The notes under the pieces were generated by a model. That model was not told where the DNA came from, did no database searches, and saw only the letters and a program-made list of their open reading frames with translations. A stretch of 64,000 nt of DNA from Sphingobacteriales bacterium JAD_PAG50586_3. GTDB taxonomy: Bacteria; Bacteroidota; Bacteroidia; CAMBQF01. A program made the position numbers and the translations under genes. Below, piece after piece: positions 38,996-49,414 of the stretch (position 1 is its first letter; each line of letters starts with the position of its first letter). The DNA lies in contig CP096135.1 in NCBI GenBank assembly GCA_023213195.1, positions 3,344,842 through 3,408,841 of the forward strand, in the 5' to 3' direction.

Positions 38996-40603
38996 ATGGC
39001 ATCTCGCCGCGATTTTGTAAAATTTATGGGCCGCACCGGCCTTTTGGCAGCCACCATGGCGCCTTTTATTAGTGTTACCGGTAACTCTGCAATGGATATT
39101 TTGCTGAATGCAGAAGAAGGGCAGATACCTTTTAAACCCCTTGCTGCATCGTATGCCGATGAACTGTTGTTGGCCGAAGGCATGAACTATGATATAGTAC
39201 TATCGTGGGGAGATAAGCTGAACGATAAAGACACCTTTGGCTTTAACAACGATTATATAGCCATGTTCCCTATACAGGGCAACAAGCACGATTGTGTTAT
39301 GTGGGTAAACCACGAATATACAAGCGAACGCTTTGTAAGCAATTTTGATAAAAAAGCAGGCATAGCCAAAACCTTAGAGCAGGTAAATACCGAGATGCTA
39401 TCGGTAGGCGGATCTTTGGTACGCGTTAAGTACGATAAGAAGAAAGGCAAATGGAATTACGTGCCTAACGACCCATTAAACCGCCGTTTAACCGGCCTTA
39501 CTGATATACCTTTTGCATGGCCCGAGCCTATAGCAGGTTTTACCAAAGCCGTAGGCACAAACTCTAATTGCGCGGGCGGCATTACCCCCTGGGGAACGCT
39601 GCTTACCTGCGAAGAGAACTACGACGACTGTTGGGGTGAGATGGGCCAAGACGGTAAAATGACCGACAAAAAAACCGTATGGGGATGGGAAGCCTATTAT
39701 AGCTGTAGCCCTTGGCACTACGGTTGGGTAGTAGAGGTTGAGCCATTTACAGGCAAGGCCAAAAAGCTAATCTCTTTAGGGCGTATTGCGCATGAAGCAG
39801 CAACTACCAAAGCCTTGCCCGACGGTCGTTGCGTGGTATATACCGGCGACGACCATAACGACGAATGCTTATATAAATTCATATCTGATAAGCCAAACTC
39901 GCTAGAGACAGGTACGTTGTATGTAGCCAATATGGAAAAGGGCGAATGGATAGCCTTAGACTACAGCAAGCAGGAGGTATTGCAAAAGAATTTTAAAAAT
40001 CAAACGGAGGTATTAATCCACACCCGCAAGGCGGCAGAACTTGTTGGTGGCACTAAGCTAGACAGGCCCGAAGATATTGAGATAGACCCGCTAACAGGCA
40101 ATGTATTTGTAGCATTAACCAACAATACACCTAAGGGTAATTACCATGGATCTATATTAAAAATAGTAGAACCTACCCGCGACTCGCTAACCTTTAAACA
40201 CGAGGTGTTTTTGGCCGGTGGTAAAGAAATGGGCTTTGCCTGCCCTGATAATATGGAGTTTGATAAAAAAGGCAACCTTTGGTTTACATCAGACATGAGT
40301 GGCAAAGCCATTACTGGCGATGAAAACTACAAAGGCTTTGGCAACAATAGCCTGTTTTATGTACCCTTTAGCGGCCCCGATGCAGGCAAGGTTATGCGTG
40401 TAGTATCGGGCCCTGTAGATAGTGAGTTGACAGGCCCAAAATTCAGCCCTGATTACAAAACGCTGTTCTTGTGCGTACAGCACCCCGGCGAATACTCTAC
40501 CAACGAGAAGCTAAGCAGCAACTGGCCTTTGGGTGGAGATAATATTCCCAAACCATCGGTAGTGGCTATTAGCGGGCCAAGTTTGGACAAGTTGATGAAA
40601 TAG
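38996..40603 (+). CDS. PhoX family (DUF839) Tat-exported phosphatase-like protein
   Basis: 535 residues. A twin-arginine signal (SRRDFVKF at residues 3-10) fits export of a folded metal enzyme. MWVNHEYTSERF, GGITPWGTLLTCEENYDD, GWVVEVEPF, RIAHEAATT, YTGDDHNDECLYKF, RPEDIEIDP and CPDNMEFD are landmarks of the PhoX/DUF839 propeller, which in PhoX binds calcium and iron and hydrolyses phosphate esters. Whether this member is a phosphatase is not shown. A T9SS gene lies seven bases past its stop, in convergent orientation. Confidence 0.85.
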   Translation: MASRRDFVKFMGRTGLLAATMAPFISVTGNSAMDILLNAEEGQIPFKPLAASYADELLLAEGMNYDIVLSWGDKLNDKDTFGFNNDYIAMFPIQGNKHDCVMWVNHEYTSERFVSNFDKKAGIAKTLEQVNTEMLSVGGSLVRVKYDKKKGKWNYVPNDPLNRRLTGLTDIPFAWPEPIAGFTKAVGTNSNCAGGITPWGTLLTCEENYDDCWGEMGQDGKMTDKKTVWGWEAYYSCSPWHYGWVVEVEPFTGKAKKLISLGRIAHEAATTKALPDGRCVVYTGDDHNDECLYKFISDKPNSLETGTLYVANMEKGEWIALDYSKQEVLQKNFKNQTEVLIHTRKAAELVGGTKLDRPEDIEIDPLTGNVFVALTNNTPKGNYHGSILKIVEPTRDSLTFKHEVFLAGGKEMGFACPDNMEFDKKGNLWFTSDMSGKAITGDENYKGFGNNSLFYVPFSGPDAGKVMRVVSGPVDSELTGPKFSPDYKTLFLCVQHPGEYSTNEKLSSNWPLGGDNIPKPSVVAISGPSLDKLMK

Positions 40604-40610
40604 AGGCTAC

Positions 40611-43600
40611 TTAATCAGTAATAACAATTTTTTGTACCGGCAGCGCGGTGTTATCCATTACAAACTGTACAAAGTATTGGCCCGCAGGCAGGTTATCAGT
40701 ATTAATAGTGTAGGTGTTTATGCCTACCGAAGTTGATATGCCTTCTGTAATAACACGTTGGCCCAGTTGGTTGTATAGGGTTATGAAACCTTTACCTGTA
40801 GCACCGTTATTTACCTGTATGTTTAGTACGCTAGTAGCAGGATTAGGGTACACAGTAATAGTTGCAATACCATTATCAGCACAGCCAACTGCAATAGAAT
40901 TAAATACTTCATATTCACCATTAAAATCGGTTTGTAACAGGCGATAATATGATGTGCCAGTTAATGGGTTTTCATCTGTTACCGAGTATGCTTTAAGTGT
41001 GTTACTGTTGCCTGAACCCTGCACTATTGCAACATCTTCGTACTCTATTAAATTGCGTGAGCGTTGAATGGTAAAGTAATCGTTGTTTGTTTCTGTAGCT
41101 GTTTCCCAGGTAATGGTTACAGTATTAGCATTGCAATTGCCTTTAAAGCTAACCAACTCAACCGGTAGCGGATTGGTATTATCGTTACCGCCGCCCCACC
41201 ACGAGAATTTAGTAATACCCTCTACCAATACACTGCGGGTTGCATTAGGCGAATATGTTTGTGTTACCAGTGGAAAATCCCAAGTATTGGTAGGTTTGTT
41301 ATAGCGCTGAAATTGTACGTTAACTCCCGCCCCCAGGGTTGGATCTTCGGCAGTGGGGTACGTAAAAGTAACATCGGCATTGTAGTTATTTGCCGGTTGG
41401 TCGCTCTCTAAATGCCAAAAGCGTTGTACCGCTTGTGCAGGGTTAGTTACGTTTGTAACAGTTTCGGTGCCTGTAGGCCAATTACTTGCTAATGCCCCTG
41501 TAGATTTATAGGTGGCAACCCCGGCAAAACCAATATCGCCCGAATTCAATTTAAACGTAACAGGGATATAATTACCGGCTGCATTGCCCATGGGGAATAT
41601 ATAATCATCAATATAAGAAAAACTGTTTATGCTCCATAACAAACGCGCGCTACCGTCTTGTTCCTCGCTTAACACATAACCGGGCGCAGTGCGGGTAATA
41701 GCCGTGTTAGTTGCGTTTAATACAGTAAGGGTTTTAGCATTTAAATCTAAAGTGTTATTTACAGCCAGAGTACCAATGCTTGATACAGAAGCATCTGTAA
41801 GTAACTGAACGCTTTTATTAATAGCGATGCTGTTAAAAGCCTGGGCTGCGCTACCGTTAATGGTTGCAGTGCCAGAGCCGCCGGTAAAGTTAACCGTACC
41901 ATCGCCGGGGTTAAAAATACCGTTATTGTTCCAGTTGCCAGAAACACGCAGGTTGCTACCGTATATGCCAATTAATTTGCCGCCGCTGTTAATGGTTAAA
42001 TTGTTAGAATACGCAATGCCGGAAAATGGGGTAGCGAATGATGATTGAGGGTCTATAGTAGCAATATTGATAATGCCATTGGGTATAGTAACATTAGTTG
42101 TAGTTGTTGGCACTACGCCATTACCCCAGTTGCGGCACTGAAACCAATCGTTATCTACAACACCTGTCCAAGTACCTGCTGCACCGCCGGGAACAGAAAT
42201 GGTTCGAGTTGCTGTAGCCTTACAATTGTCAGCATCGGTAACGGTTACGCTGTAAACAGTATTACCCGGTGGGTTTACTACAGGGTTAGATATATTACCT
42301 GCCGGCGGGTTCATGTTGGTAGTAGGAGACCACGCATAAGTTATTGTACCCACAGTATTTGCTGTTGTTACAGTAAGCGTGTTGTTGGTATTGGGGCAGG
42401 TAGAAATTGTGCCTCCATTAGCCGTAGGTAGCGGAGAAGGGTTATTAACCGGAATAGCTGTGCCAATAAGGGTTATATTGTCAATACACCAATTTTCGTT
42501 TGTGCGGTTGTTAGTGCCCGTCATACGGAACATAAACTGGGTAGTGCCTGTAGGCAGTTGTACACTAAAGGTGCTTTGTGTGGCCGGCCTTGTATATTGG
42601 GCGTTTGCGTTGTATGCTAAAGATACTGACGAGCCTGAAAATGGAATCAGGTAATCACTGTTACCAAAGTAGGTTAACAGGGTATTCCAGGTACTGCCAT
42701 TATTAAGGCTTATTTGTATTGACATGTCATCGCCATTATCGTTGCCTGCGCCTGTACCTGAGCCTAACGATGCTAACTGAAAGCCAAAGGTTGCATAGTT
42801 GTAAGTACCCGAGATAGTTTGATTAGTAAACGTTACTGTATTAGTTGATTTTTTTCGTCGGAAGCATTATTTGTAGAATAGCTTTTAGCCATTACATTGT
42901 TAGAGCTTATTGTTTTAACACCTGTTGCATCAGTGCCCCCACCGCTACCGCTGTAGCTAGGTGTTCCAATTGAATAGGCCCAGGTTGTGCCACCTTCAAA
43001 ATCTTCAGAAGCAATGGTAGTGTTGGTAGGTGTGCCGCTGCCGGGTGCTGTTATGTTAAAGCTGTTGGTTGTTGCATTAGTCAGGCTTTGGGTATTGGTT
43101 GTTGTAAAGGTTAGCCCGCTTTGTGTTGAGCGCCCTATGGTTACATTGCTGAATGTAGCCACCCCATTAACAAAATTTGCTGTTATAGTAGTTACGCTTG
43201 TACCGCTATTGCGTAGCCCACATTTACCAGTGTTTAACGCAATGGTAACAGAGCCTGTATTTAAGCCCGTATCAGTTGCCCCGCCTGCGCCGCATACTGC
43301 CTTTACCACAAGCGGAATAGTAACGCCCTGCTGTATGTTTTGCCCACTGGTAGGTTGGGTTGCAAATTCAATCCTATCTGGCGATGTGCAAGGGACTACA
43401 GCCACTGTTGTTACCACATCGTACACGTATAATGCCCTATTGCCGCTGCCTCCGGTATTATTTATACGCAGGCGCAGGTTGGCGCTGGCATCGTTTACGG
43501 TTGCTGTAAAATTAACCCCGGTAGTAGATGATGATGTATAGGTTTGAACATTTGTCCACGCACCATTATTTATACTTTTTTGAATGGAAAAACCACCGTT

Positions 43601-43918
43601 AGCTCCAGATACCCTTGCATCAACAGATATAGTGCCCACACCGCCACTAACAATATTAGGCAGGGTTAATATTCCGTTAGCAGATTGTAGCTGAACAAAG
43701 CCTGTGCTGCCTACACCGCTAGATGCACCTGTAGGCGATACAATACACTGTACCATATTCCATGTGCCGCCGCTACCTGCCTGGGTATATGTACCATAAC
43801 TACCACGCGATGTCCAGCTTTGGAAGTTTTCATTTATTTGGGCAACTGTTGTTGTATAACTTAGAAAGCCCAGTACGGTTAAAATAACGTACAGCTTAAA
43901 GAAACCTTTGTTTTTCAT
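40611..43918 (-). CDS. Large secreted T9SS type A protein (frame-broken)
   Basis: About 1102 residues. Signal peptide ending VAQ, then an N-terminal beta-rich domain with QSWTSRGSYGTY and DARVSGANGGFSIQKS (a lamin-tail-like or carbohydrate-binding beta-sandwich, not certain), Ig-like strands, a segment with SVTVTDADNCKATATRTI (PKD/SprB-like), a repeat-like GTWTGVVDNDWFQCRNWG element common in Bacteroidota surface proteins, and a C-terminal T9SS type A sorting domain (YPNPATSVLNIQV ... KIVITD). One A missing from the T-run 42849-42855. Probably on the cell surface or secreted; function unknown. Confidence 0.8.
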
Positions 43919-44114
43919 AAAACAAGCATTGTTTAGAGATACAAAGTTGCAGTTTTAGTATTGCTCAAGGGTTAACCCCACATTGCGTTATGGTTTACCT
44001 TAAAAATTTAACATTGGCATAAGTGGTTGATACTGATAACCAACATGGTTTTATATATTATTAATATTTTAAGCTAATAGTATGCTAAGGTTTACAAAAC
44101 AAAAGGCTATTAAA

Positions 44115-44122
44115 TTATCTTT
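44115..44122 (+). promoter_or_regulatory. Promoter of the epimerase gene, start of transcription near the ATG
   Basis: TATCTTTG lies only six bases before the ATG at 44129. With the usual distance of about six bases from this box to the transcription start, the mRNA would be leaderless. Confidence 0.45.
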
Positions 44123-44128
44123 GCAAAC

Positions 44129-45188
44129 ATGAAATTACACCTTGTATCGGGCGGGGCGGGCTTTGTAGGCCGCAACCTTGTAAAACGCCTACTTAGCACT
44201 ACCAACGATTACCTGATTGTTATTGACGATTTTTCGGCCGGAACACCGGTACCATCTAAATGGATGCCTTTACCATCGGTTAGTAAAGAGGGCAACCTGG
44301 AGATATTTGGCGATAACAAGCGCGTGTTCTTTTTACACGAAGACTTCCGCAACTTTTTGCGCAATATAACCGAGAGTGAAACATACGTTAAAGACCTTAC
44401 CGGCCTTGATTTACGTATTAGCGATGTGTTCCACTTTGCGGCTATTGTTGGCGGACGTGCCAAGATTGATGGCGACCCTATGATGGTGGCTTTAGACCTT
44501 TCTATTGATGCTGAATTCTTTTACTGGGTAACACGCTATAAACCTGCCAGGGTTATGTTCCCATCATCGAGCGCGGCGTACCCAACCAACCTGCAAGGGG
44601 TTGATGGTGCTATTGCCTTAGAAGAAAAAGAAATACGTTTTGACAGCGTGCTTGGCCAGCCTGATATGACCTACGGCTGGAGCAAACTTACCGGTGAATA
44701 CCTTAGCGCAGATTACCGCACAGCACTACAACATATCGGTAGCTTGTGTGCGCCCATTCTCGGGCTACGGCGAAGACCAGGACCTTACCTACCCTGTGCC
44801 GGCTATTGCTGCCCGTGCAGCCCGCAAAGAAGACCCGTTTGAAGTATGGGGCAGCGGCAAGCAAGGCCGCGACTTTGTACACATTGACGATTGTATTGAT
44901 GCCATACTTATGGCCCTTGATAATATACACGATGGCACTGCTATAAACATAGGTTCGGGCAGGTTAACATCGTTCTTAGAGATTATAGAGTTAATGAGCA
45001 GCTTTGCAGGCTACAAACCGGAGATTAAGCCATTGCTTGATAAACCGGTAGGTGTACACTCTCGCTATGCCAATATGGATTTTGTATCAGAGAAATATAA
45101 CTGGCAACCAAAAATTAGTGTAGAAGAAGGAATGCGAAGGGTGTATGAGGCAGCGGTTAAAAAAGTAGCTGAGGAAGTTAAAAGCTAA
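44129..45188 (+). CDS. NAD-dependent sugar-nucleotide epimerase/dehydratase (frame-broken)
   Basis: About 353 residues of extended SDR fold. NAD site VSGGAGFVGRNLVKRL, catalytic Tyr-Lys in TYGWSKLTGEYL, then RPFSGYGEDQDLTYPVPAI and GRDFVHIDDCIDA. The YGEDQDLTYP pattern resembles GDP-mannose/UDP-sugar epimerases of surface polysaccharide synthesis; the exact sugar is not determinable. An extra base at 44705 (CTT-A-GCG) breaks the frame; removal gives EYLAQITAQHYNISV. The Fic gene starts nine bases past its stop. Confidence 0.88.
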
Positions 45189-45197
45189 TAACTAAAA

Positions 45198-45935
45198 GTG
45201 AAAAATATCTTCTCTGAAATAGACCAGCTAAAAGCTAAACTAGACGGACTTAGGCCGCTGGCCGGAGAGAAGGTATTGAAAGCTTTTGATATTGAATACA
45301 CCTACGAGAGTAACCGTATAGAAGGCAACACCCTTACTTTGCAAGAAACTGCTCTGGTGGTAGAGAAGGGACTTACCATATCGGGCAAACCTTTAAAAGA
45401 CCATTTAGAGGCCATTAACCATGTACATGCTTTGGATTATGTTAAAGGATTGGTTACCGGTCAGGATAATTTTTCGCAAAGCATTTTACTAGATATACAT
45501 CGGCTTATTTTACAGGGAATAGATAATGATAATGCGGGAAAATACCGCACAGTTCCGGTTATGATTAGCGGCGCAAAACACCTGCCACCACAGCCTTATT
45601 TAGTTGCTAAACAAATGGAAGATTATTTCATTTGGTACGATGAAAATAAAGATAATTTACACCCGGTAGAACTTGCTGCCGAAATGCACGAGCGGCTGGT
45701 TACCATTCACCCCTTTATAGATGGTAACGGCCGCACAGCACGTTTGGTAATGAACCTTTTGTTACTGCAAAATGGCTACCCTATTGTAATGTTGAAAGGA
45801 GATGCCGACAGCCGTTTGGAGTATTATAATGCATTGGAAAAAGCACAGGTAGAAAACGACAAAGACACTTTCTTAAACCTTATCGCAGCAAAAGAATTAG
45901 ATTCTTTACACCGCATACTATCTATCCTTACCTAG
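45198..45935 (+). CDS. Fic domain AMPylase-like protein
   Basis: 245 residues from GTG 45198. The active motif HPFIDGNGRTAR holds the catalytic His and the phosphate-binding loop. An N-terminal inhibitory motif of the S-x-x-x-E type (SNRIEGN in EYTYESNRIEGNTLT) marks class II Fic proteins, which hold their own inhibitor helix. The target could be a cytoplasmic protein to be AMPylated; not identifiable. No separate antitoxin gene is beside it. A terminator follows. Confidence 0.9.
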   Translation: MKNIFSEIDQLKAKLDGLRPLAGEKVLKAFDIEYTYESNRIEGNTLTLQETALVVEKGLTISGKPLKDHLEAINHVHALDYVKGLVTGQDNFSQSILLDIHRLILQGIDNDNAGKYRTVPVMISGAKHLPPQPYLVAKQMEDYFIWYDENKDNLHPVELAAEMHERLVTIHPFIDGNGRTARLVMNLLLLQNGYPIVMLKGDADSRLEYYNALEKAQVENDKDTFLNLIAAKELDSLHRILSILT

Positions 45936-45959
45936 TATCTGCGCCACATTATATTCAAT

Positions 45960-45986
45960 AAAAAATGCCCCTTTGGGGCATTTTTT
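45960..45986. terminator. Bidirectional terminator after the Fic gene
   Basis: AAAATGCCCC pairs with GGGGCATTTT around a TTT loop, flanked by A- and T-runs. Confidence 0.85.
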
Positions 45987-46031
45987 TGTTTCTATCAATA
46001 CTGCGAACTGTCAACCGGGAACCGGGAACTA

Positions 46032-46439
46032 TTAATGTCCAATCATTACCCCGCGTTTATCCATTAGGGGGATAAGAGTAAAGTTCTCTTCTTTAATGGT
46101 TTCGGGCAGAAATACAAACTTTTGGTCGTATATCTGTTTGCCAATGTAAAAGCTTACCCAAAACTCGTTGTTAAGGCCAAAAAGAGAGTCCATAATAACC
46201 TCTATCTTAACAAACGATTGTTCTTTAACCTCGGCAAAGTAATGGCGCAGGGTAGATGTTTTAATTTGCTCCTCGTCTATAGTACCATAGCCTTTAGAGT
46301 TTATAATAACATCGGTAATTGCCTTGTCTTTCATGTTAATCAAGTACACATACCAATCTACCTGGTCGGCCTCATTGCTATCTTTTACTATGGCTATTGC
46401 CACATCTTTAACAGGCGGTATTTTAATGTCTTTCTTCAT
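46032..46439 (-). CDS. Conserved hypothetical protein of Bacteroidota
   Basis: 135 residues without signal or helix: MKKDIKIPPVKDVAIAIVKD..., WYVYLINMKDKAI, NSKGYGTID and LRHYFAEVKEQSFVKIEVIMDSLFGLNNEFWVSFYIG. I recall such short proteins being widely conserved, sometimes mislabelled as phenylalanyl-tRNA synthetase alpha fragments; there is no synthetase motif here. It follows the M1 aminopeptidase gene by six bases, probably cotranscribed. Confidence 0.65.
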   Translation of the reverse strand: MKKDIKIPPVKDVAIAIVKDSNEADQVDWYVYLINMKDKAITDVIINSKGYGTIDEEQIKTSTLRHYFAEVKEQSFVKIEVIMDSLFGLNNEFWVSFYIGKQIYDQKFVFLPETIKEENFTLIPLMDKRGVMIGH

Positions 46440-46445
46440 ATATCA

Positions 46446-49139
46446 CTATTCTCCACCACCCAGGTATTTAAGCACCTGCGGGTCTTTTTCGTTTTTAAAG
46501 TTTTCGCGGAAAATGCCTATTATTTTGTCTTTCCTATCTTCGGCCTCTTTAATTTTATTTTCAGGAGCGCCTTCGTTTTTCAATTTATCAATTTTTTCAA
46601 TATAGTGGCCACCCGCACCGTTAATCATAGAGTAACCGGCCAGCTTTAACCACCAGGCATTTTCTGTCTTAATAATATTCTCAGCAAAAGCTATGCCTTT
46701 ATCAATAACGGCATCATCATCCTGCTTAGCAATGTAGTTACCAAACTGGGTAATAAAGCTGTATTTACCCATAGCCGATGATACCTTAGGGTATGATTTA
46801 ATAAAGAAATCGTAGTGTTCAGGTTTGGCATCATCTGCATACAACTCAGCAATGGTGCCTAATATATCGCCCGATTTTTCGTTCTCCAGTTTCTTCGCTT
46901 CGGTCAGGGCTGCCTTTTTGTCAACCTCGGCAACCGCTTTTAAAGCTGAACCTATAACCATGTACGATTTGTCGTTGGTCAACCTGTCTTGATAAACAGG
47001 AAGTAACGATGCATCGCCCTCAAACATTTTAGTTAACGCACTAATAGCGGCAGAACGCACCTGCGATTTAGGGTCGTTTTTAGCCATGCCAATAATCTTG
47101 TCTTTTAAGCCGGCAAACTCGCTTGATGGTATCTTTTTAATGTGTATCAACGCTATGTTGCGCAGCACGTGGAATTTATCGTCTAACCCGGCTTTTAATA
47201 CTTTAACTGCTTGGGGAGTTTTGGCTTTTTTAGCTAAACGGTCAATAGCTTCCCAACGGTCGTAGTAAAGGGGAGCATGCTCAAACTGGTACACTAAATC
47301 GTCGTTAGATTTATTGTCTTGAATCTTGCCTAAAATTTGATGCTCGGCATCAAACACAATAAGGTCGGGCTTGGTAGGTACGGCAAACCTAAAGGTGTTT
47401 TGCACACTATCTACCCAAACACGGTGGCGGGTAGCTTTACCACCTACATACACATCAACATCAACAGGCAGTTTATATAGCGGGGCTATTTTAAAGTTTT
47501 GCTTTTGGGTAACGCTAACAATGGCATCTCCGCCGGCATAGTCGTAGTTTACTTCTAATTCAGGGTGGCCTTTATCCATAAACCACTGGTTAAAAAACCA
47601 GTTAAGGTCTTCGCCGGTTACCTTTTCAAAAGAAAGGCGCAGGTTGTGTATTTCTGCCGACTGGAATTTGTTTGTAGTTAAGTAGTCTTTCAACGATGAA
47701 AAGAATGCATCGTCACCAACGTATTTGCGCAGCATGTGTAGCACACGGCCCCCTTTATCGTAGCTGTGGCGGTCGAACATATCTTCGCGGGCTGTGTAGT
47801 CAAAACGGATAAGATCTACATTTTTACCACCATCAGCTTCGCTCAGGTAGTTGTTCAGGTCGTCCAGTTGGTGATCGTCAGCATCATCGCGGCCGTATTT
47901 ATGCTCTAACCAAAGGTATTCACTGTAGTTGGCAAAGCTCTCGTTAAGAGGCAGGTTGCTCCAGCTTTCGGCGGTAACAAGGTCGCCAAACCAGTGGTGA
48001 AAAAGTTCGTGGGCAATAATGCCTTCGTTGGTTTCGTCTAGCAACTCGCGGTCGTTACGTTGTAAAAACTCACCGTGGATGGTAGATGTAGTATTTTCCA
48101 TAGCACCCGACACATAGTCGCGCACTACTATTTGCGAGTATTTATCCCAAGGGTATTCTACGCCCAGCTTGTTAGAAAAGAAATCTAACATTTGCGGGGT
48201 GTTGCCAAAAATTTGGCGTGCATACGGCTCGTAATCTTTCTCTACATAGTAGTTAACCTCTTTACCGCGCCATTTATCTTTTACTATGGCAAAATCGCCA
48301 ACGGCCATCATAAACAGGTATGGAGAGTGTGGCAGGTCTTGTTTCCAATAATCAGTACGGGTACCATCGCCATTGTCTTTTTGTGATACCATTTTACCGT
48401 TAGACAGGGTTATGTATTTCTTGTCTACCGTAATGTAAATTTCCTGTGTGGTTTTCTCGTTTGGAGAATCGATAGTTGGGAACCAGCACGATGATGATTC
48501 GGTTTCGCCCTGTGTCCAAATTTGGGTAGGCTTGTTAGGGTCTGTTCCTTTAGGGTCGATAAAATAAAGGCCCTTAGCATCGGTAATAGCTTCAGAACCC
48601 GATTGCTCTACCTTATCAGGATTAGCTGTATAATCAACATAAACCATGTATTGCTCATCGCGGGTAAAGGTGCGGCCTAGTTTTACTGTAAGCTTATTGT
48701 TTTTGTATTCAAAAGGAAGTTTGGTCTTGGCTTTTGTTTTGCTATCAATTAACGAAACCTCATTAATATCCATTGATTTAGCATCAAGCACCAACTCTGT
48801 AACCGGATAGAAATAGGGCTTAAAAGTTAGGGTTGCCTTGCCCATCAGCTGCGATGTATTAAAATCGAACTTAACCTCTAGCTTGGTATGGATAAGGTCG
48901 TTTACACGCTTGGCAGCAGCCTGGTAAAGTGCCGGAACAGGGTCGGCAGCTTTCTCGTCAGCATCGTCTTCTTTACCCATGTTGCTAAACAGGGATTTAA
49001 GTAACGAGTCGAGTTGTGCGTTATCAACCGCGGCGGTATCTACCGCAGGCTCTGGGTTGCGCGTTGTTTTTTCAGGGGTTTTACAAGCCTGGCCCAGTAG
49101 TATTGCTGTGGCTGTAGCTGCTAAGAAAAAGCGTTTCAT
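46446..49139 (-). CDS. M1 family aminopeptidase, lipoprotein
   Basis: 897 residues, intact. Lipobox-like LLGQAC after a signal peptide. GAMENTTSTIHG is the aminopeptidase motif and the zinc site is HELFHHWFGD with Glu 18 residues on in NESFANY. After the catalytic domain come HEAT-like helices (NIALIHIKKIPSSEF, SAAISALTKMF). It should cleave N-terminal residues from peptides in the periplasm. The gene spans nearly 2.7 kb without a frame break, a useful contrast to its neighbours. Confidence 0.93.
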   Translation of the reverse strand: MKRFFLAATATAILLGQACKTPEKTTRNPEPAVDTAAVDNAQLDSLLKSLFSNMGKEDDADEKAADPVPALYQAAAKRVNDLIHTKLEVKFDFNTSQLMGKATLTFKPYFYPVTELVLDAKSMDINEVSLIDSKTKAKTKLPFEYKNNKLTVKLGRTFTRDEQYMVYVDYTANPDKVEQSGSEAITDAKGLYFIDPKGTDPNKPTQIWTQGETESSSCWFPTIDSPNEKTTQEIYITVDKKYITLSNGKMVSQKDNGDGTRTDYWKQDLPHSPYLFMMAVGDFAIVKDKWRGKEVNYYVEKDYEPYARQIFGNTPQMLDFFSNKLGVEYPWDKYSQIVVRDYVSGAMENTTSTIHGEFLQRNDRELLDETNEGIIAHELFHHWFGDLVTAESWSNLPLNESFANYSEYLWLEHKYGRDDADDHQLDDLNNYLSEADGGKNVDLIRFDYTAREDMFDRHSYDKGGRVLHMLRKYVGDDAFFSSLKDYLTTNKFQSAEIHNLRLSFEKVTGEDLNWFFNQWFMDKGHPELEVNYDYAGGDAIVSVTQKQNFKIAPLYKLPVDVDVYVGGKATRHRVWVDSVQNTFRFAVPTKPDLIVFDAEHQILGKIQDNKSNDDLVYQFEHAPLYYDRWEAIDRLAKKAKTPQAVKVLKAGLDDKFHVLRNIALIHIKKIPSSEFAGLKDKIIGMAKNDPKSQVRSAAISALTKMFEGDASLLPVYQDRLTNDKSYMVIGSALKAVAEVDKKAALTEAKKLENEKSGDILGTIAELYADDAKPEHYDFFIKSYPKVSSAMGKYSFITQFGNYIAKQDDDAVIDKGIAFAENIIKTENAWWLKLAGYSMINGAGGHYIEKIDKLKNEGAPENKIKEAEDRKDKIIGIFRENFKNEKDPQVLKYLGGGE

Positions 49140-49414
49140 GCTGTTTATAAAATTAGGGATGCAAATATTGTAATTAAAACGTGACGAATATCAAAATCGT
49201 TGATAAATGCCAACCCACGGTTAGTATAATTTGGGGTAGGAAAATTACAGGATGGTGGATGTTTTCTGGTTATTACCTTTTTCTTTCATTACTTTTTGCT
49301 TGTCCAAAAAGTAACCAAAAAAGACACCACGCACTTTTACCTACGAATTAGTAATAACAAGTATACACGATGCTATAAATACATCGTATGGTAAACTCAT
49401 TAAAATATGTTAAT
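49140..49414. other. Intergenic region of 275 bases
   Basis: No gene seen. Contains the palindromic motif at 49289-49314 and otherwise nothing recognised. Confidence 0.4.
49289..49314. repeat. Palindromic motif TTACTTTTT...AAAAAGTAA
   Basis: Nine-base arms around GCTTGTCC. Motifs of this form are scattered in many Bacteroidota and other genomes as intergenic repeats. There is only one copy in this window. Confidence 0.45.
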
